Made by a program: the position numbers and the translations under genes. The notes beneath the pieces are model-generated. The model was not told the DNA's origin, made no database searches, and saw nothing but the letters and a program-made list of their open reading frames with translations. This document shows positions 10,084 to 18,293 of a stretch of DNA of 64,000 nt, piece by piece (position 1 is the first letter of the stretch; the number at the start of each line of letters is the position of its first letter). This DNA comes from Flavobacteriaceae bacterium (GTDB taxonomy: Bacteria; Bacteroidota; Bacteroidia; Flavobacteriales; Flavobacteriaceae). Location: the NCBI GenBank assembly GCA_028279515.1, contig JANQNQ010000011.1:124001-188000 (forward strand). Direction: 5' to 3'.

Positions 10084-11151
10084 ATGAGCGAACGATTGAT
10101 GTCAAACAAGAAGCCTTCATTCCCTGTAAATCAGCGGCTTCATAATTATTTGAATGAATATAGAAGAACGATAAAGATTCCGATTTTTTACGATGATCTT
10201 CTGCGGTTTTCGGGCTCGGTGGTGGTTTATGATAAGAACGATGAAGATACCCTTTGGGTACGTGTGTACTATTCAGAATTTGAGCGAGAAGAAATCGATC
10301 TTGCCCTTAAAAAAGTCTATACCATCTTGCATTCTGACGGAAATGTGGAAACTCTTCAATACCTCAATGTGGATGCTATTGATTACTGTACGTTTGGAAA
10401 CTCGAAACCCTTTCGGGTAAAGATTCGTAATGTACTCAACGATAACTTTACTTATTTCTATGTGAAAAAGGCCGATGCTTCTCGTATCTACGGACTCGAA
10501 CTTGAGCATATGCTATCGCCACATAACCTCAATTTTCTAGTGTATAAAGACACCTTGATCGAAGAGCATATATTGGGAATTCCGGGGGATATTTTTATCA
10601 AAGAGATGCTTCCCAATTGCAATGCATCTGAAAAGTCACAGATTGCTAAGGAGTTCGTAAAGTTCAATGAACGCTGCATGATTCGTTTGCTGGGTGATAT
10701 GCGTTCGTACAACTATGTTATCGTACCTACACACGATTTTGATCATGTGGTGTATAAGATCCGTGCGATTGATTTTGACCAACAGTGTTACGAAGGGAAA
10801 CTAAAAGTATATCGTCCCCAATTCTTTAAGGAAAACTTTACCATGGTGGAGTTGGTTCGTGAGAAACTGCAAAAGACTTCGGTGGACCAGTATAAGGTCG
10901 AGGAACGCTCGATCGTGGCCAAGCGTATTCTGAGTTACGAAGATCGCATTACCGAGTTGATCACCTGTATGGTTGAAGATGAGATCTCAACACCGGAGAA
11001 CATCGAACAGCTTAAGATGCAGATCTACGACCTTACCAAAGACCTCAAATTTAAGCGTAGCACTAATATGGGGCAAGTGCTAAAGGCGGCCCTAGAATTC
11101 GTGAAGCGTAATTATGAGAATGTGAATATGAAGCGGTTGCTGCAGGGGTAG
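10084..11151 (+). CDS. uncharacterised protein with kinase-like active-site pattern
   Basis: 355 aa, no signal peptide or membrane segment, cytoplasmic; I do not recognise the family by name. The middle part can be read as a protein-kinase-like fold. A Lys pair in FYVKK (about 127-129) is followed by a helix with Glu139/141, then a hinge-like LIEEHILGIPGD. Next comes a catalytic-loop-like LLGDMRSYNYVI (Asp205, Asn210) and, 20 residues later, AIDFD (Asp230), in the D-x4-N...DFD spacing of HipA/APH-type phosphotransferases. The usual HxD histidine is replaced (LGD). The C-terminus is helical and basic. Starts at TTG 10081, ATG 10084 or ATG 10099 are possible. TAACTTTA at 10060-10067 resembles the -7 box. 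The gene stands alone, divergent from the ABC pair. That it is a gene is certain; the kinase reading is an inference. Confidence 0.8.
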   Translation: MSERLMSNKKPSFPVNQRLHNYLNEYRRTIKIPIFYDDLLRFSGSVVVYDKNDEDTLWVRVYYSEFEREEIDLALKKVYTILHSDGNVETLQYLNVDAIDYCTFGNSKPFRVKIRNVLNDNFTYFYVKKADASRIYGLELEHMLSPHNLNFLVYKDTLIEEHILGIPGDIFIKEMLPNCNASEKSQIAKEFVKFNERCMIRLLGDMRSYNYVIVPTHDFDHVVYKIRAIDFDQQCYEGKLKVYRPQFFKENFTMVELVREKLQKTSVDQYKVEERSIVAKRILSYEDRITELITCMVEDEISTPENIEQLKMQIYDLTKDLKFKRSTNMGQVLKAALEFVKRNYENVNMKRLLQG

Positions 11152-11408
11152 TCGTTAGTTCTTGGTTGTTAGTTTTTAGATTTGATTGTCCTTCGGCACT
11201 TCCCCTCTAGTAAGAGGGGATAAAGGGGTGTGTAAAAATAAAAGACCTTTATACACCTCCCTTAGTCCCTCCTTTTTAGCAGGGCTAAAGCCCAGTACAA
11301 AGTATTAAGTACAGAGTATTGAGAATTCTAAATTTCAACAAACTAGTAAGAGATTCCCGCCTACGCGGGAATGACACCAAAGACCAACAACTAAAAACTA
11401 CAGACTAT
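11152..11408. repeat. intergenic mosaic of small inverted repeats (REP/MITE-like)
   Basis: 257 bases between two convergent genes. The ends carry inverted copies of one phrase: TCGTTAGTTCTTGGTTGTTA at 11152-11171 and ACCAACAACTAAAAACTA at 11383-11400. Inside are a perfect 8-base stem TCCCCTCT/AGAGGGGA (11201-11220), an imperfect longer dyad (11221-11265), GGGCT/AGCCC (about 11282-11293), and ATTCCCGC-CTAC-GCGGGAAT (11353-11372). The last fits ATTCCC-N8-GGGAAT, the form of neisserial dRS3 repeats. No ORF. It may also terminate both flanking genes. Confidence 0.6.
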
Positions 11409-11409
11409 A

Positions 11410-12468
11410 TCAGCTTTTCTGCTCTTTGTTGAAATATACCAAATAGTAATACATTTGCTTTTCTTCATCCCAGCCTTTTTCGACAAATTTTTCAGCCGAT
11501 TCAGGATTAATGAAGTCCATTTTGATTTGGATGTTGGTATCCAATTCAATGACGTTCTTGATACTCTTTCTGGCTTGTGATACGGCCTTATTGGCGATTG
11601 GGAAGTTAGAAACGTCTTCGATGCTGTACTTAGGTCCGCGTTCTACTTTGTAGTGTTTAAACTCCGGAATAAGATCTGGATTTTCAATAACCTCGTTTAA
11701 GAAGTTGGTTTCTTCAAATGTGTCATTCTTCGCAAAGTGGTTGACAGCACGGTTCATAAACATCACTTCTTCCTTCTTATCTTCCGCAGGAAGCACTACT
11801 TCCTTGGCGAAATCTTGGCAGAACTTCAAGTATTTCTTCGTCATGAAGTTTTCATCTTCAAAAACATCCACACCCAAGAAGTGCTCTAACCAGTACTTGG
11901 TATCATAGCGATTGCTATCGATTGATAGAATCTTGTACCCTTCCTCTTTTTTAACATTGAGAATCAAACAACCTTTGTCCAACTTGTTGAGGTTGATTCC
12001 TTGTTGAAGAATCATTTCTAGGTTAGAACCTTGTTCTTCAAACTGAAGGAAGTCATGCTTGATCTCAGATTTAAAGATTCCGATGGCATCCACTTTTTCA
12101 TTGTCCAACACAACGTCCGAAAGATACGTTACGTATACTTCCCCACTTTTGATATGCGGGTGCTGAGACTGTTCGAACAGGTGTGAGGTAATCTTTTTAG
12201 AATTCTCATGAATCGAATCTGGATCCTCAAAAATGGCCGCCGCAATGTTGTACAGTTGATTGAACTCGACATCCACCTCATTTGTGAACTGAAAGTAGTT
12301 CTCTTCCTTATCCCTAAATGGCTTAAAGAAAAACTCTTTGAGCAAAGGTGTAATCTCATCCGTCATGGTAAACGGCTCGGCTGATAAGAAAATGTTCTCG
12401 TTTCTACTCTTATTTCCGACACGGTGAATAGAAAGCGATTCGATATGTAAGGTATATAGATTGATCAT
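11410..12468 (-). CDS. nucleoid-associated protein (NA37/YejK family)
   Basis: 352 aa soluble protein. The N-terminus MINLYTLHIESLSIHRVGNK and the central block YVTYLSDVVLDNEKVDAIGIF match the NA37/YejK family (PF04245), as do GCLILNV and SIDSNRYDTKYW. Members bind DNA or the nucleoid; the biochemical role in Bacteroidota is not established. No catalytic residues are apparent. Last gene of a seven-gene co-directional run, 51 bases downstream of the pRiA4b-like gene. Confidence 0.85.
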   Translation of the reverse strand: MINLYTLHIESLSIHRVGNKSRNENIFLSAEPFTMTDEITPLLKEFFFKPFRDKEENYFQFTNEVDVEFNQLYNIAAAIFEDPDSIHENSKKITSHLFEQSQHPHIKSGEVYVTYLSDVVLDNEKVDAIGIFKSEIKHDFLQFEEQGSNLEMILQQGINLNKLDKGCLILNVKKEEGYKILSIDSNRYDTKYWLEHFLGVDVFEDENFMTKKYLKFCQDFAKEVVLPAEDKKEEVMFMNRAVNHFAKNDTFEETNFLNEVIENPDLIPEFKHYKVERGPKYSIEDVSNFPIANKAVSQARKSIKNVIELDTNIQIKMDFINPESAEKFVEKGWDEEKQMYYYLVYFNKEQKS

Positions 12469-12519
12469 GGTGGTTTTCGTTAGGTTAACGGTATGATAAC
12501 AGCGGTGACGTTGGTGCTG

Positions 12520-13026
12520 TTAGTTCCAGTTTTCGTCAAAGTCCAAGCTTTCGTAGTCGTCGACATCAAGGTCGGTATCACCAAACTCTCCCAGTTCATC
12601 AGACGCTTCAAATTGCTTGGCAGGTGGCGAATCGGGCAGTTGCCCATGCGCAAAGACCAAGTGTGGATACAGGATTCCCTCTTGTTTCTCAGCAATCTCG
12701 GCTAATTCTACGTAGAAGGTCCACATGCTTAAGAAATCATAGAGATAGATCATGCGTGTTTGATCTTCGTCTAACACAGAATCCAACGCAGTCTCTTCCA
12801 TAATACGAACGGGCTCAAGACCGTCGCTCATATCAAACAAAGAGAATTCTTCACCTTGGTTCCATTCGTTATCACTTAAGTAGAACGAAGCCATCTCACC
12901 TCCTTCAAAACCAAAGGCTTGGGTGATTGCATTATGAAAATCTTCGAGCGTAGCGCTTGCTAACATCTCGATGTCTCTAAAGACATCTTCTTCGGCATCT
13001 AAAATGACTCTAAATCTGTAGATCAT
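12520..13026 (-). CDS. pRiA4b ORF-3-like (IS1096 'TnpR') family protein
   Basis: 168 aa acidic cytoplasmic protein. The opening IYRFRVILDAEEDVFRDIEM, followed by TLEDFHNAITQAFGF and FYLSDNEWNQG, is the plasmid pRiA4b ORF-3-like fold (PF07929), often labelled IS1096 element passenger TnpR-like. There is no transposase, resolvase motif or terminal repeat nearby, so the mobile-element name is historical and it should be read as a conserved chromosomal gene of unknown function. The C-terminal 30 residues are very acidic (GDTDLDVDDYESLDFDENWN). It lies 27 bases after ctaA. Confidence 0.8.
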   Translation of the reverse strand: MIYRFRVILDAEEDVFRDIEMLASATLEDFHNAITQAFGFEGGEMASFYLSDNEWNQGEEFSLFDMSDGLEPVRIMEETALDSVLDEDQTRMIYLYDFLSMWTFYVELAEIAEKQEGILYPHLVFAHGQLPDSPPAKQFEASDELGEFGDTDLDVDDYESLDFDENWN

Positions 13027-13053
13027 GTACTAAAATTTGAAAAGTGAGCAAAG

Positions 13054-14088
13054 TTACGAAGTTTCCAGTTTATGAGAAGCATTTCTCGCTTCTAAAACTA
13101 AGAAGAATTGTACCCCGAACAATACCGTAGCAATCACAAGATGTAAGGGCTGTGAGCCAAACGGAAAGTCAACGTAGTACATCGCGATTCCCGAAAGCAC
13201 CTCAATGGCCAAGAGTGCCATCACCCAATTGATCTTCGAAAAACCTAATGATAGTTTACGGTTACGGTAAAGTAAGAACAGATTGAGAAAGAGCACCACA
13301 AACGAAAATGTACGGTGGACGTAGAATTGTAGCGTTGGGTTTTCTAACCATAGATCCTTCGCTGTATAACCCACGATATCCACTTGTTCATCTACAAACT
13401 GTCGAACCTGCGTTCCTAAAACGGTCTGGATCAAGGTTAAAACCAAAGCAGCTATTAGTAGGTTGCTGAATAGTTTGTCTTTTTTTCTTGCGGAAACTGT
13501 ATCCTTTGCTAGGTGAATGACGTACAAAATAGCAGCAACGATAACTAACGCCATGACCATGTGAATGGTGATCTTAAAGGGTTGCAGATTAGAATCTACT
13601 ACAGTTTTTCCAAGCCACGCCTGAAAACCCATCCCAAAGACCACAAACCAAGATAGAAGCGTTATCCATTTGTTCTTCCTCCAAAACCAGATCGAAGCAA
13701 TGGCCATGAGCAAGGTGCCCAATCCAGCCAGGGCTCCAAATAGACGGTTGATGAACTCGGTCCAAGTATGCCAAACATTAAAGGTGGCATAGTCATGTTT
13801 TGTATACGGTTCCCAATTGGTTTCAGAATAGGTGCTGCCAGAAGTGAAATCGTCCTTGGCAACGCGCAAGCTTTCTTGTATGATGATGACTTCTCCTTCA
13901 TGATATTCGTGTCCAGACTTCCATTCTAACTGTGCATCTTCAGTAGGAGGGATCAAGTACCCAAAGCACTTAGGCCAATCCGGGCACCCCATTCCAGAGC
14001 CTGTCATTCTAACCACAGCACCGGCGATGATCACTAAATAAACAAGTATTAAGGCAATCTTGCAGAATAAGAGGAAGTTCTTTCTCAT
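13054..14088 (-). CDS. ctaA: heme A synthase (COX15/CtaA family)
   Basis: 344 aa integral membrane protein that oxidises heme O to heme A for cytochrome oxidase. About eight transmembrane segments. GAVVRMTGSGMGCPDWPKCF sits at residues 23-42, and four membrane histidines of the type that bind the hemes are visible: His107 (WHTWTEFINR), His176 (ITIHMVMA), His258 (FYVHRTF) and His315 (PLHLVIAT). The periplasmic loop after the first segment is longer than in short CtaA proteins, as in Bacteroidota COX15-like members. 7 bases separate it from cca upstream. It implies an aa3-type oxidase elsewhere in the genome. Confidence 0.92.
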   Translation of the reverse strand: MRKNFLLFCKIALILVYLVIIAGAVVRMTGSGMGCPDWPKCFGYLIPPTEDAQLEWKSGHEYHEGEVIIIQESLRVAKDDFTSGSTYSETNWEPYTKHDYATFNVWHTWTEFINRLFGALAGLGTLLMAIASIWFWRKNKWITLLSWFVVFGMGFQAWLGKTVVDSNLQPFKITIHMVMALVIVAAILYVIHLAKDTVSARKKDKLFSNLLIAALVLTLIQTVLGTQVRQFVDEQVDIVGYTAKDLWLENPTLQFYVHRTFSFVVLFLNLFLLYRNRKLSLGFSKINWVMALLAIEVLSGIAMYYVDFPFGSQPLHLVIATVLFGVQFFLVLEARNASHKLETS

Positions 14089-14095
14089 CGAGTTT

Positions 14096-15520
14096 TTATA
14101 TCGAAGGCGTTAAGCCTAGTTCTTTTCCTTTTTTTAGCATCAACTGAAAGGCCGCATCGTGTTCATTAGGAATTTCTCCTTCTAAAATAGCCTCTTTGAT
14201 CGTTTCTTTGATGATACCAATCTCTCGTGAAGGTTTTAGGTTGAATACCTTCATGATCTCTTCACCTGTTACCGGCGGTTGAAAATTACGCACGTGGTCA
14301 CGTTCTTCAACCTCGACGATCTTTTGGCGAACGATCTTAAAGTTATTGTGGTACTTCTTGAAGCGTTTCGGATTCTTGGTGGTGATATCCGCTTCGCACA
14401 AGGTCATCAGATCTTCGACATGGTCTCCGGCATCAAAGATAAGACGTCGTACTGCCGAATCGGTCACGATATCCTGCGCTAGTACAATTGGACGAGAACT
14501 CATGAGCACCATCTTTTGTACAAACTTCATCTTTTCGTTAAGCGGCATGCGCAAACGCTTAAAGAGCTTGTAGACCATCTTGCTGCCGACAAATTCATGT
14601 CCGTGGAAAGTCCAACCGATGCGTTTGTGGAATTTCTTAGTAGGCGCCTTTCCGATGTCATGTAAAAGAGCCGCCCATCGCAACCAAAGGTCATCGGTGT
14701 TCTCGCAAATATTGTCAACCACTTCTAATGTGTGGTAGAAGTTGTCTTTGTGTCGTTGTCCTTCGACTTCTTCAATACCTTGAAGTGCCGTCAATTCGGG
14801 CATGATTCTGTTTAGAAGTCCCGTATTGTGCAGTAGCTTGAAGCCAATAGAAGGTTTTTCACTGAGTAGGATCTTATTGAGTTCGTCAACGATGCGTTCT
14901 CTTGAAATGATCTTGATGCGCTCGGCGTTTCTTTTGATGGCGTCTAAAGATTCGGGTTCGATCTTAAAGTTGAGCTGCGTGGCAAACCGAATCGCGCGCA
15001 TCATACGCAACGGATCGTCAGAGTAGGTAATGTCTGCGTCTAGCGGAGTTCGAATGATCTTGTTTCTCAAGTCTTCTCGACCTTCAAACGGGTCCAGCAG
15101 GTCTCCAAATGTCTTTGTATTTAGACCTAATGCAAGGGCATTGATGGTGAAATCTCTTCGTTCTTGGTCGTCTTTTAGTGAGCCATTTTCAACGGCGGGT
15201 TTTCGGCTGTCTTCGCTATAACTTTCTTTACGTGCGCCTACAAACTCAACTTCAATGTCACCGGTCTTCAGCATGGCTGTGCCATAGGTTTTGAAGATCT
15301 GTACCTTTGGTTTATTAGGTAGGAGGGAAGACACTTTTTTTGCGAGCTCGATACCGCTTCCAACGGCAACCACATCAATGTCTTTCGGAATTCTTCTTTG
15401 TAATAGATAATCTCGAACAAAACCACCAATCACATAGCTCTCCAAGCCAAGTTCTTCGGTTGCTTTGTTGATGATGTTGAATATATCTTGCTGTAAGGCT
15501 TCCTTGTAATTACTATTCAT
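14096..15520 (-). CDS. cca: CCA tRNA nucleotidyltransferase with HD domain
   Basis: 474 aa. Adds or repairs the 3' CCA of tRNA. Class II polymerase-beta head: GGFVRDYLL (32-40), catalytic DID (47-49), RRDFTINAL (121-129) and the RNA-binding block with RMMRAIRFA (172-180). A C-terminal HD phosphohydrolase domain has His263, LLHDIGKA (His287-Asp288) and HGHE (306-309), as in the bifunctional E. coli-type enzyme. Without assays it cannot be told from a poly(A) polymerase homologue, but in Bacteroidota this single protein is normally the CCA enzyme. Co-directional with tsaC (46 bases upstream) and ctaA (7 bases downstream). Confidence 0.92.
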   Translation of the reverse strand: MNSNYKEALQQDIFNIINKATEELGLESYVIGGFVRDYLLQRRIPKDIDVVAVGSGIELAKKVSSLLPNKPKVQIFKTYGTAMLKTGDIEVEFVGARKESYSEDSRKPAVENGSLKDDQERRDFTINALALGLNTKTFGDLLDPFEGREDLRNKIIRTPLDADITYSDDPLRMMRAIRFATQLNFKIEPESLDAIKRNAERIKIISRERIVDELNKILLSEKPSIGFKLLHNTGLLNRIMPELTALQGIEEVEGQRHKDNFYHTLEVVDNICENTDDLWLRWAALLHDIGKAPTKKFHKRIGWTFHGHEFVGSKMVYKLFKRLRMPLNEKMKFVQKMVLMSSRPIVLAQDIVTDSAVRRLIFDAGDHVEDLMTLCEADITTKNPKRFKKYHNNFKIVRQKIVEVEERDHVRNFQPPVTGEEIMKVFNLKPSREIGIIKETIKEAILEGEIPNEHDAAFQLMLKKGKELGLTPSI

Positions 15521-15566
15521 AACAATGCGGATTTATTTCCGCCACTAATACACGAATGTATATAAT

Positions 15567-16127
15567 TTACTTGCGAATGATATCTACCTTCCCATCTAAA
15601 GTCAACTTGATGATCGCCGACGGTTTGGACGATTTTTTTTCACGTTGCAAATTTACGACATAGTCGACACTGTTTAAAATCTCTGGACGTATTTCTTTGA
15701 AGCTTTTTGGAGTAGGTTGTCCGCTGATATTTGCAGAGGTTGAGACCAATGGACGTTTTAGCTTTCTGATCAATTGTTTGCAGAACTCATCCCTAACCAC
15801 ACGAATGGCCAAAGTGTTATCTGATGCAATCAAATTCTCAGCCACACGTATAGGATTATCATAGATTATTGTTGTGGGCTTTTGGGCGTATTTTAGTATG
15901 TCGTAAGCCACTTCGGGAATCTCTTCGACAAATTGATTGAGCATCTTAAAATCAGAGACCAAACAGATCAGTGCTTTGCTTTCTTCGCGTTGTTTTATCT
16001 TGTAAATGTTGTCGATGGCTTCAGGGTTGGTGGCATCACAGCCAATACCCCAAACGGTATCTGTAGGGTAGAGGATAACGGCTCCCTTTTTCAATGCTGT
16101 CAGTGTTTTTTCTACTTCTTCCCTCAT
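15567..16127 (-). CDS. tsaC: L-threonylcarbamoyladenylate synthase (YrdC domain)
   Basis: 186 aa, a YrdC domain without the C-terminal Sua5 extension, hence TsaC type. Makes threonylcarbamoyl-AMP from Thr, bicarbonate and ATP for t6A37 in tRNA. Motifs: LYPTDTVWGIGCDA (19-32), KIKQREESKAL (43-53), the nucleotide-binding STSANISGQ (128-136) and SKPSAIIKL near the end. It begins 3 bases before the polysaccharide pyruvyl transferase stop on the same transcript, upstream of another tRNA gene (cca). Confidence 0.92.
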   Translation of the reverse strand: MREEVEKTLTALKKGAVILYPTDTVWGIGCDATNPEAIDNIYKIKQREESKALICLVSDFKMLNQFVEEIPEVAYDILKYAQKPTTIIYDNPIRVAENLIASDNTLAIRVVRDEFCKQLIRKLKRPLVSTSANISGQPTPKSFKEIRPEILNSVDYVVNLQREKKSSKPSAIIKLTLDGKVDIIRK

Positions 16128-16130
16128 AAA

Positions 16131-17045
16131 TTATAAACCAATATAATCAAACGTCTTTTGCGCAAAATCTTTGTTCACTTCGCGGCATTCTTCCAGTAGC
16201 CCTGAATAAGATTGCACTTGACCCAATTTTGATCTGAAATCATCAAAAGACGCAATCACAGGTTGGTATTTAAAGTTGTAAAACTTCGTTGAGTTAGGAA
16301 ATACCATCACTTTTTTCCCTAATAGCATCGACCAATACATCGCATGATAGCTATCTGTCAATATGGTATCAGTTTCCTTGATGAATTGAACCACATTTTC
16401 AAAATCATCGCTATTGGCTACCGAAGGAAATTCCTTGAATTTGTCCACCGTATTTTGATCTCTCAATGTTTTCTTATGAAAGATTACACCGATCTCGTTT
16501 TTAGTTTCCGCCTCTTCATCGAAAATAGGATGCATGCAGCTCACACAAGGCACCCAGTGTTCTGCAAAACCGACATCTCTCGTGCCGACCAAACCGAATT
16601 TGCTGACATCAATATTATAGTTGCCCAATTTTCCATATTGGCTCGGGCTCTTCGCGTTGTGCCCCACACCCCAAAGCACGATTTTCTTACCTTGATCTGC
16701 CAGTCGTTCAAACAAACGCATTTGCAAGTTGAAACCTGGACGATTCAATAGACCACCGCCACCTACAATCAAGGCATTTTCAGCAATTGACTTTACCCAT
16801 TGATCTCGCACAGCTTTATCTTCGCGTTTGTAATCAAAAATGTCTAAACTCTTCCCTTTCAACTCATCAAAATAATGATGTGGTCCGCAGTAAAAATCAC
16901 CAATGTTCGTAGGATCAACGCGATGTGTGTTAACAACCCCAATGTTTGTTTGTGGTGTTTTAAGTACGCGATTGATGGCCTCACGTTTTCGGTATTTTCG
17001 CCCGATTACTGGAAGGTATTCGATCAGGTTCTTTTTTGGACTCAT
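16131..17045 (-). CDS. polysaccharide pyruvyl transferase family protein
   Basis: 304 aa cytoplasmic protein. Family features: N-terminal Rossmann-like strand with NIGDFYCGPHHYF, glycine-rich ALIVGGGGLLN, IVLWGVGHNAKS, and C-terminal DTILTDSYHAMYWSMLLGKK, the conserved S/T-D-S/T-x-H block. Members transfer pyruvate ketals, or related groups, to surface sugars. It sits between a GT9 gene (26 bases upstream) and tsaC, and close to three more glycan genes, so a role in cell-surface glycan decoration is likely; donor and acceptor are not readable. Confidence 0.85.
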   Translation of the reverse strand: MSPKKNLIEYLPVIGRKYRKREAINRVLKTPQTNIGVVNTHRVDPTNIGDFYCGPHHYFDELKGKSLDIFDYKREDKAVRDQWVKSIAENALIVGGGGLLNRPGFNLQMRLFERLADQGKKIVLWGVGHNAKSPSQYGKLGNYNIDVSKFGLVGTRDVGFAEHWVPCVSCMHPIFDEEAETKNEIGVIFHKKTLRDQNTVDKFKEFPSVANSDDFENVVQFIKETDTILTDSYHAMYWSMLLGKKVMVFPNSTKFYNFKYQPVIASFDDFRSKLGQVQSYSGLLEECREVNKDFAQKTFDYIGL

Positions 17046-17071
17046 GAAATAGGTTTTTGCAAAGGTAGGTT

Positions 17072-18133
17072 TTATTGTGCTAGAATTTTCTGTAAATAAT
17101 TGTTGAGTGATGCTTCGAAAAATTCAGGTTTGAATTCGGCATACAACGAGTCAATGATCTTCTTGGTTTCTTTCTTTGAAAGATCCTCTAGTAGCTCGGG
17201 CTTGTACTGCTCAAGATGTACTGAGATATTCAGATCATCCTCAAAAATAGCCCACCCTTTTGGGTTGGTGAAAGGCGAGAAGATACTATACGTCGGCACA
17301 TCCAATGCTTTAGCCATATTGACGGCACCACCTTCATTTCCGATTAAGGCTTTGCAATGATGTAAAATTCCGAGGAAACCACGCAGTGATTTGGAGAACA
17401 CATCCAATCGGATTTTGGCCTGTGTCTCGGGCTTACACTTCTCGAAGATTTCTTCTACTAACGGAAGCTGCGAAGGGATATAATTGAACAACAACGTCAC
17501 CTCATGTTTGGCGATTGTATCTAAAGTTTCAGCCATGTATTGAGCAGGGTACGTTTTCACGGGCCCGCTGCCTAAAACGCTGATCATGATTAAGTTGTCG
17601 AGACGCTGTATTCCACCGTTCTCTAAAAAGGTCTTGGCTTCAGCAATTTCCTCTTTTGACAAATGTATCGTTGGCTTTTTGATGGACGCATTGTCAATTC
17701 CTAAAGGCCTAAGTAACAATAGACGGTATTCGATGGCCAGCTCTTCTTTGTTTGCGTCAACCTCTTCCCTTTTCAGCGGTTGGCCATAGATAAAGCTAGA
17801 GTACCATTTGTAATAGGAAATCTTCGTCTTTGCCTTTGCGGCCAAACTGATGAGGTTGCTTTCGGTCTTTCCGTAGACATCGATAAGCATATCGTATTGA
17901 ATGGTTCTTACTTCCTTTAAAAACCTAAAAAAAGCGCGCTTGTTTTTGCTGTATTCCTTCTTGAAGACCAGGATGTTGTCAATAGAAGGGTTGTTCTCGA
18001 CGACAGCCAACGTATTGTCATTGACCAAATAGGTTACCTGAGCCGAAGGGTGTACTTTTTTTATGTTTTCGCAAATGATGGTGCTTGTTAAAACATCCCC
18101 GATCATTTTTTGTTGGATTACCAATATCTTCAC
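17072..18133 (-). CDS. glycosyltransferase family 9 (heptosyltransferase-like)
   Basis: 353 aa, GTG start. GT9/WaaF-type: N-terminal KILVIQQKMIGDVLTSTIIC (acceptor domain with the glycine-aspartate turn), VTYLVNDN, the second-domain start MISVLGSGPVKTYP, and the nucleotide-sugar site LIGNEGGAVNMAKALDVPTY with IFSPF. Builds lipopolysaccharide core or related glycan on the inner membrane. First gene of the seven-gene minus run; a TATATTTG box lies 45 bases upstream. Confidence 0.9.
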   Translation of the reverse strand: MKILVIQQKMIGDVLTSTIICENIKKVHPSAQVTYLVNDNTLAVVENNPSIDNILVFKKEYSKNKRAFFRFLKEVRTIQYDMLIDVYGKTESNLISLAAKAKTKISYYKWYSSFIYGQPLKREEVDANKEELAIEYRLLLLRPLGIDNASIKKPTIHLSKEEIAEAKTFLENGGIQRLDNLIMISVLGSGPVKTYPAQYMAETLDTIAKHEVTLLFNYIPSQLPLVEEIFEKCKPETQAKIRLDVFSKSLRGFLGILHHCKALIGNEGGAVNMAKALDVPTYSIFSPFTNPKGWAIFEDDLNISVHLEQYKPELLEDLSKKETKKIIDSLYAEFKPEFFEASLNNYLQKILAQ

Positions 18134-18177
18134 ACAAATATTTTTAGGTTAATCTGTTGAAAATGAAATTCTTCATT

Positions 18178-18185
18178 CAAATATA
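18178..18185 (-). promoter_or_regulatory. candidate Bacteroidota -7 box for the GT9-led gene run
   Basis: TATATTTG on the minus strand fits TAnnTTTG and lies 45 bases before the GTG start at 18133. The -33 TTTG is not obvious. Confidence 0.4.
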
Positions 18186-18268
18186 AACGCAGCACTCATC
18201 ACAGCAGTTTGCACTATAGTTGGCTAAAGTAAAGGATTTCTTTTTATGAGGAAACAAAAAAAGAAGTT

Positions 18269-18276
18269 TACATTTG
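18269..18276 (+). promoter_or_regulatory. candidate Bacteroidota -7 box for the 18294 glycosyltransferase
   Basis: TACATTTG fits TAnnTTTG and ends 17 bases before the ATG. A weak TATG stands at the -33 distance (18245-18248). Confidence 0.45.
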
Positions 18277-18293
18277 TAGAATAATTACAACGA

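Noticed and set aside
12520-13026. Possible mobile-element gene (IS1096 TnpR-like family name)
   Set aside because: No transposase, terminal repeats or target duplication nearby; the family is widespread on chromosomes.
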